Shown here one piece after another: positions 62,301 through 64,000 of a stretch of DNA of 64,000 bases. The DNA is from Biomphalaria glabrata (taxonomy: Eukaryota; Mollusca; Gastropoda; Planorbidae). The stretch's first letter is position 1. Every line of letters starts with the position of its first letter. The notes under the pieces were generated by a model. It had not been told where the DNA came from. It saw nothing but the letters and a program-made list of their open reading frames with translations, and made no database searches. The position numbers were made by a program, and so were the translations under genes. Where the stretch lies: the NCBI RefSeq assembly GCF_947242115.1, contig NC_074712.1:15708666-15772665 (forward strand). Reading direction: 5' to 3'.

Positions 62301-64000
62301 AGTTTTTTTCCACACAAACTGTCTTTGTAACCTTGTTATGTTTTATTTTAATAGTTTCAAACATTCCTTTGTAAAATGAAAACCCAGAGCAGAACATCTG
62401 AATGTACGGAAATACAGCAGAGAGAGTTCAAACTCAGAACTGTCTTTAAAACTCTCCCAAGCTCATACCACACAGCCAGCCAACCATTATATTCAGCCAG
62501 CCAACCATTATACTCAGCCAGCCAACCATTATACTCAGCTAGCCAACTATTATTCTTTCTTTGTAAGCTATAATAGAAATACCAAGATACATTTTAAAAA
62601 GGCTAAATTTAATCTCTGAATAAAAATGTTTACATTGATCAGTTGTTATTCCAGAAGGTATGAGACAAAAACCAATTAAGTTTATTGACTTTTTCAATGT
62701 AATCTCAATATAATAATAAAATAAAATCTCCTTCTCTAGGTTTACACAACTGATTTTTAGCGGCCTCCGAAAGGGGAAAAGACGCTATTAGTTTTGTGCG
62801 AAATGTCTGTCCATCTGTCCGTCCGTCCCGTTTAGATCTCGTAAACTAGAAGAGATATTGAAAATCCGACTTCACAATATTTTAGACCATTCAAAGTTCT
62901 GATGCAACGGCTACTTTTTTTTTCCTGAAAGCGAAAATTCTAATTTTTAAAATTAATTATGCAAGCAGTTTTTTATAAGAAAAAGCTAATTAGTATGCAT
63001 TATATGTTAGACCTAATTTAAGACGAATAGTAATCTTATAAACATCATTTTTGTGAACATTTTTTCTATATAGCGTAAATTTTTTTTTTTTGAGGATTCG
63101 AATATGAGATTGAGCCTTTTCAAAACAATTAACTTATTTAGTTCGAACCGAGGGTCCCGGGTTCAAATCCTGGTGAAGACTGGGATTTTCAACTTCTGAG
63201 TCTACCCAGCTTTAATGGGTACCCGACATTAGTTGGGGAAAAGCAAAGGCGGTTGGTCATTGTGCTGGCTACATGACACCCTCGTTAACCGTAGGCCACA
63301 AAAACAGATGAACTTTACATCATCTGCCCTATAGACTACAAACTAGTTAGGCCAGGTTCACATCTAACTTTACATTCACTTTCACGTATCCTTTGATCTG
63401 GTTTGGACTAGGAAGTAAACTATCTTCAACTCTGAAGGATTATCCGAATTATGTAAAACATTTTACTTCGGGGGCCGATTTTGAGTTTGTGTTTCCACAC
63501 AAACTGTCTTTTGTAACCTTGTTTTTTTTTGTATTGATGAAGTGCATACTACATAACATACAGATAGTCTGAAGTGCATACTACATAACATATGGATAGT
63601 CTGAAGTGCATACTACATAACATATGGATAGTCTGAAGTGCATACTACATAACATTACCTGGCAGCCATCCTTTTGGTAAACACAGCTTTGGGTCTATTA
63701 CTTTTATTACTAAAACAGTAAGTTATGTACCAGTCTCTTCTAGCTAAGAGTTTTATAAAGAAGACAAAATCCATTGCATTGCTTTTTTGTTTTCTTATAA
63801 ATTAGTTATTTCTTGATCACTACCATTGGCCATGGTGGCTGAGTGGTAAAGTGCTTGGCTTGCAAACCAAGGAGTCTTGGGTTAAAATTTCTTGATTTGT
63901 AGAACAAATGATGTTTACATTATCGTTAATAATTAATTCAACATTTACATTATCTGCCCTATAGATCACGAGGTCTGAAAGGGGAACTTTACTTTTTTTA
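59160..64000 (+). CDS. SDR gene 4: SDR9C dehydrogenase, first two coding exons only (runs off window)
   Basis: Coding exons 59160-59308 and 60511-60686 give the first 109 residues: membrane segment MICIVTVFILMAITYYIFDY, cofactor motif TGCDSGFG and KLDNLGFKVFAGCLTEDGKK to PENTG. Exons 3-5 are expected to the right of 64000. Introns 2 of genes 1-3 are 2.3-4.5 kb and 3.3 kb is visible here, so their absence is not evidence of a pseudogene. Nearest relative is gene 3. Confidence 0.85.
59309..60510. other. Gene 4 intron 1
   Basis: No coding region. Homologous in places to gene 3 intron 1 (AATACAGTTAAAGTAC and CTTTATTTAT before the exon 2 acceptor), supporting duplication of the whole gene. Confidence 0.6.
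60511..60686 (+). CDS. SDR gene 4, coding exon 2
   Basis: Acceptor TTTTATTTTATAG, donor GTCAGT. Reads KLDNLGFKVFAGCLTEDGKK, SVVPFLLDVRSNESIQSALD and KQHLPENTG. Confidence 0.9.
61110..61151. mobile_element. hAT-like right terminus (isolated)
   Basis: AGAGCCACTTGCAGTTTGAG followed by AACCACTG is a typical hAT right end. No left partner found. Confidence 0.35.
61400..61790 (+). repeat. Dispersed repeat R2 copy
   Basis: CCCCCGAAAGGGGAAAAGAC, GCTATTAGTTTTGTG, GTTTAGATCTCGTAAACTAG and CATTCAAAGTTCTGATGCAA. Related downstream blocks (GAGGATTTATAGATTGACC) extend toward 62070. Class unknown. Confidence 0.7.
62090..62270 (-). mobile_element. LINE family A, extreme 3' end
   Basis: TAGGCCAGGTTCACTTTTAA, GGGGCATCACACAAGATCTG and CTCTGGCATTTGTCTTTG are the reverse complement of the family A end. 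Confidence 0.6.
62385..62550 (-). mobile_element. SINE family B copy with terminal tandem repeats
   Basis: Homolog of the copy at 48985 in gene 3 intron 2. At its head the A-box part CAGCCAGCCAACCATTATA is repeated four times in tandem, about 20 bp each (62475-62550). Confidence 0.6.
62752..63130 (+). repeat. Dispersed repeat R2 copy
   Basis: Same order of blocks as at 61400: CTCCGAAAGGGGAAAAGACG, CGTTTAGATCTCGTAAACTA, CATTCAAAGTTCTGATGCAA, TATGCAAGCAG, and a GAGGATTCGAATATGAGATT end. Confidence 0.7.
63140..63345 (+). mobile_element. tRNA-derived SINE family A copy, 5' truncated
   Basis: Starts inside the tRNA-like head before the B box GGTTCAAATCC. The body is well kept (TAATGGGTACCCGACATTAG, AAAGGCGGTTGGTCATTGTG, GACACCCTCGTTAACCGTAG, CATCATCTGCCCTATAGAC). 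Confidence 0.85.
63346..63470. repeat. LINE A end and SINE B end fragments
   Basis: 63350-63400 is the inverted 3' end of LINE family A (TTAGGCCAGGTTCACA). 63403-63465 is the 3' part of SINE family B (GGAAGTAAACTATCTTCAAC, TCTGAAGGA). Confidence 0.5.
63531..63655 (+). repeat. Tandem repeat, 32-bp unit, 4 copies
   Basis: Units contain TGAAGTGCATACTACATAAC and ATATGGATAGTC. A single similar CTGAAGTGCATACTGCATTA occurs in gene 3 intron 2 at about 49680, so the array grew from a sequence already in the ancestral intron. Confidence 0.85.
63829..64000 (+). mobile_element. tRNA-derived SINE family A copy, internally deleted
   Basis: A good A box (ATGGTGGCTGAGTGGTAAAG) and GCTTGGCTTGCAAACCAAGG are followed by a decayed B box and a jump to the tail CATTATCTGCCCTATAGATC and GAAAGGGGAACTTTACTTTT. 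It reaches the window edge. Confidence 0.8.

Overview
This window is eukaryotic, AT-rich and intron-rich. It looks like a heterobranch gastropod genome, probably a planorbid-type freshwater snail. The evidence is the mix of tRNA-derived SINEs, several LINE families, hAT-like DNA transposons, long (AT)n runs and CTAGATCTAGAT-rich tracts. The species call is inference. The gene models come from reading splice sites and protein motifs by eye.

The only host genes I can support form a head-to-tail, plus-strand cluster of short-chain dehydrogenase/reductases. They belong to the retinol dehydrogenase / 17-beta-hydroxysteroid dehydrogenase type 6 (SDR9C) group. Copies 1 (6624-22684), 2 (25737-39016) and 3 (46174-50834) are complete, with predicted proteins of 313, 314 and 312 aa. 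Copy 4 (from 59160) shows its first two coding exons and runs off the right edge. All copies share one five-exon coding structure with the same intron phases. Each has an N-terminal membrane segment and the TGCDSGFG cofactor motif, and the complete copies have the NNAG motif and the Asn-Ser-Tyr-Lys catalytic residues. Copies 2, 3 and 4 are close relatives and copy 1 is the most diverged. They are probably ER-membrane oxidoreductases of lipid alcohols (retinoid or steroid-like substrates). The genes are paralogs, not an operon.

The rest is mobile and repetitive DNA. Left flank (1-6623): a SINE with target duplications, a hAT transposon (1667-4688) with a perfect 8-bp target duplication that carries a LINE fragment and landed in the end of a hAT-like MITE, and an unclassified repeat (R1). 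Gene 1 introns: a 39-bp minisatellite, a 1.9-kb inverted-repeat element, a solo LTR, another hAT-like element carrying a SINE, a 3.5-kb 19-bp minisatellite and a LINE tail. Gene 2 intron 1: a 5.2-kb LTR element that encodes only Gag and has indistinguishable LTRs, inserted in the (AT)n tail of a LINE. Between genes 2 and 3: a MITE, a LINE end, a Ty3/Gypsy fragment and a 1.7-kb hAT relic. Between genes 3 and 4: a Ty3/Gypsy fossil, LINE ends and a CTAGAT-rich tract.

No rRNA gene, intact tRNA gene, CRISPR array or bacterial-type operon is present. The features of most interest are the Gag-only LTR element, the nested hAT insertions, the minisatellite whose unit recurs inside a neighbouring SINE, and the tandem SDR cluster.
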